From assembly GCA_902475475.1 (NCBI GenBank), contig CABRZY010000087.1, positions 1-7,099 of the forward strand: 7,099 nt of DNA. The letters are read 5' to 3'. The notes under the pieces were generated by a model, which saw nothing but the letters and a program-made list of their open reading frames with translations, was not told the origin of the DNA and searched no databases. Source of the stretch: an uncultured Collinsella sp. (lineage in GTDB: Bacteria > Actinomycetota > Coriobacteriia > Coriobacteriales > Coriobacteriaceae). Both the position numbers and the translations under genes were made by a program. The first letter of the stretch is position 1, and the number at the start of each line of letters is the position of its first letter. Below, piece by piece: positions 5,770 through 7,099 of the stretch.

Positions 5770-7061
5770 TGGATGGCACGCTGTTCGTTCACCGTGAGTT
5801 TAATGGGTCTTACCAGCTGGTTGGCATATTGGAGGAACATGCGGGGTTTCCGGCATTCACCTATAGCCCCAAATATCTCGAGAGCGGTGATGCGGCACCG
5901 ATTTCGATCTCGCTGCCGTTGTCGGCCGAGACATTTAGTCCGGACGCAACGGGCTCCTTTTTCTCTGGCATCATTCCGGAGGGGCAGCTCAACAGGGACC
6001 TTGAGAAAAGGGCGCGAGCGGAACGCGGAGATTACTTCAAGGTGCTCGATTTAGTCCGCGATGAACCTGTCGGCGCTCTGGTTTTGACGCGAGAGCCTTC
6101 GGCCGACAGTCTCGAAATGGGCTATGAAGAGATAGGTGAGAAACGGCTAAGCGGGCTGGCATACGCGCCGGCGGAGGTTGCTTTTGATTTAGCGCTAGAG
6201 AGTCGAATCTCCCTTGCAGGTGCTCAGGCGAAGGTCGGTCTCTACCATACGGGCGATGACCCATGTGGCGGATGGTACCTGCCTCATGGAGCGGCCCCAT
6301 CCACGCACATTCTCAAGGCGGGATCGAAAACGTTCCCGGGTGAGACGGTGTGCGAAGCGATGTGCGTGAGAGCCGCCTCTCTGATGGACCTATCGGCCGA
6401 AGAGTGTTTTCTTGTCCGAGTTGAGGATGCCGAGCCAATTATCGCCGTGAAGCGATTTGACCGAGTAACGCCTGATGCTGGACGCTCGGTTGACGGATTG
6501 CCAATTCCGTACCGTTTGCACCAGGAAGATGTTTGTCAGGCCAAGGGTATCTCGCGTGAGCTTAAATATGAGCCGACGGGTGTCAATTACCTGAGGCTTA
6601 TCGTCGATGCGGTGCGAAGGGCGTCGACGAATCAAATGGAGGACAGGTTCCTTGTCGGCTATAACCAGCTGTTCGACTATGCCGTAGGTAACTGCGATAA
6701 CCATCTAAAGAACTGGTCGCTCGTATGGGACGAAAGTTGGAAGCAGGTGAGGTTGGCGCCGCTCTATGACGTGCTGTGCACAACGGTTTACCCCAGTCTC
6801 GTTCGTGAGATGGGCGTCTCGTTTGGTGGGAGCCGCAAGATTGACGACGTAACGCGTGGGTCGGTGATGAGCCAAATGATTGAGGCGGGTTTGCCCGGGG
6901 GAATTGTCGCCGGAATGATTGCTGATACCTGCAATGAGGTTCCAGACGCGCTAAGAGACGCGGCGCGCGGTCTCAAAGAAGAGGGTTTTCCCGAGGCGGA
7001 GGTAATGTTCGAGAAGATCATTCCAGAAGTGCAAGCTCGTCTAAGCAGGATCGCCTTATAA
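5769..7061 (+). CDS. hipA: HipA-type serine/threonine kinase toxin
   Basis: A 430-residue, full-length HipA. In E. coli HipA phosphorylates glutamyl-tRNA synthetase, halting translation and causing persistence; the target of this one is unknown. The N-terminal subdomain (about 1-110) contains the FFSGIIPEG and GDYFKVLDLVRDEPVGAL segments. The kinase core shows SLAGAQAKVGL with Ser148, the counterpart of the autophosphorylated Ser150 of E. coli HipA, then THILK (Lys183), ETVCEAMCVRAA, AVKRFDR, RLHQEDVCQAKG (249-260), the catalytic loop GNCDNHLKN (Asp310, Asn315) and the metal-binding APLYD (Asp334). Nothing essential appears lost, so it should be an active kinase. The start overlaps the hipB stop by one base and follows a GAGGGGG ribosome site. 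Codons such as AGG, CTA and ATA, rare in the genes to the left, recur here and point to transfer. Confidence 0.97.
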   Translation: MDGTLFVHREFNGSYQLVGILEEHAGFPAFTYSPKYLESGDAAPISISLPLSAETFSPDATGSFFSGIIPEGQLNRDLEKRARAERGDYFKVLDLVRDEPVGALVLTREPSADSLEMGYEEIGEKRLSGLAYAPAEVAFDLALESRISLAGAQAKVGLYHTGDDPCGGWYLPHGAAPSTHILKAGSKTFPGETVCEAMCVRAASLMDLSAEECFLVRVEDAEPIIAVKRFDRVTPDAGRSVDGLPIPYRLHQEDVCQAKGISRELKYEPTGVNYLRLIVDAVRRASTNQMEDRFLVGYNQLFDYAVGNCDNHLKNWSLVWDESWKQVRLAPLYDVLCTTVYPSLVREMGVSFGGSRKIDDVTRGSVMSQMIEAGLPGGIVAGMIADTCNEVPDALRDAARGLKEEGFPEAEVMFEKIIPEVQARLSRIAL

Positions 7062-7099
7062 CAAAAACGTGCCGCCCCAAACAAAACGTGCCGCCCCAA
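7061..7099. repeat. Tandem direct repeat, two copies, cut by the window edge
   Basis: The unit acaaaacgtgccgccccaa occurs at 7081-7099 and, with one extra A, at 7061-7080. The copies abut and the first begins on the last base of the hipA stop codon. More copies could follow beyond the window. It is too short to be a CRISPR array, having no spacer between units, and it does not form a terminator hairpin by itself. Confidence 0.75.

Noticed and set aside
7061..7099. CRISPR array
   Set aside because: The repeat copies abut with no spacers, there are only two, and no cas gene is present.

Overview
The window looks like chromosomal DNA from a high-GC gut actinobacterium of the Coriobacteriia, most like Collinsella. 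That is my impression from GC-rich codon use, strong AGGAGG-type ribosome binding sites and the style of the proteins; no marker gene here proves it. There are seven protein-coding genes: one on the minus strand at the left, then six on the plus strand. No RNA gene, insertion sequence or CRISPR array is visible.

Left part (1-2649): a GNAT-family N-acetyltransferase (minus strand, 58-699) is divergent from purH (977-2584), which encodes the bifunctional enzyme for the last two steps of IMP synthesis. The 277-base gap between them holds an inverted repeat, and purH ends at a clear intrinsic terminator.

Middle part (2650-5301): a 243-residue protein (2666-3397) has no confident name but resembles a shortened, possibly PLP-free relative of class IV aminotransferases. 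It is followed by two interlocking inverted repeats. Next is an OmpR-family response regulator (3577-4248) and, 9 bases downstream, a short two-transmembrane histidine kinase (4258-5301). The pair has the layout of Bce-type peptide-antibiotic sensing systems, but the ABC transporter usually encoded beside such pairs is absent from the window.

Right part (5302-7099): a hipBA toxin-antitoxin operon. A 96-residue XRE-type antitoxin overlaps by one base a full-length HipA kinase with all recognisable catalytic residues. Upstream are three copies of a dyad, CTATATTC-N8-GAATATAG, with centres exactly 39 bases apart. This is the same half-site/N8/half-site design as the E. coli HipB operator (TATCC-N8-GGATA). 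The module is more AT-rich and uses different codons from its neighbours, suggesting horizontal acquisition. Two copies of a 19-20 base direct repeat start at the hipA stop codon and run into the window edge.
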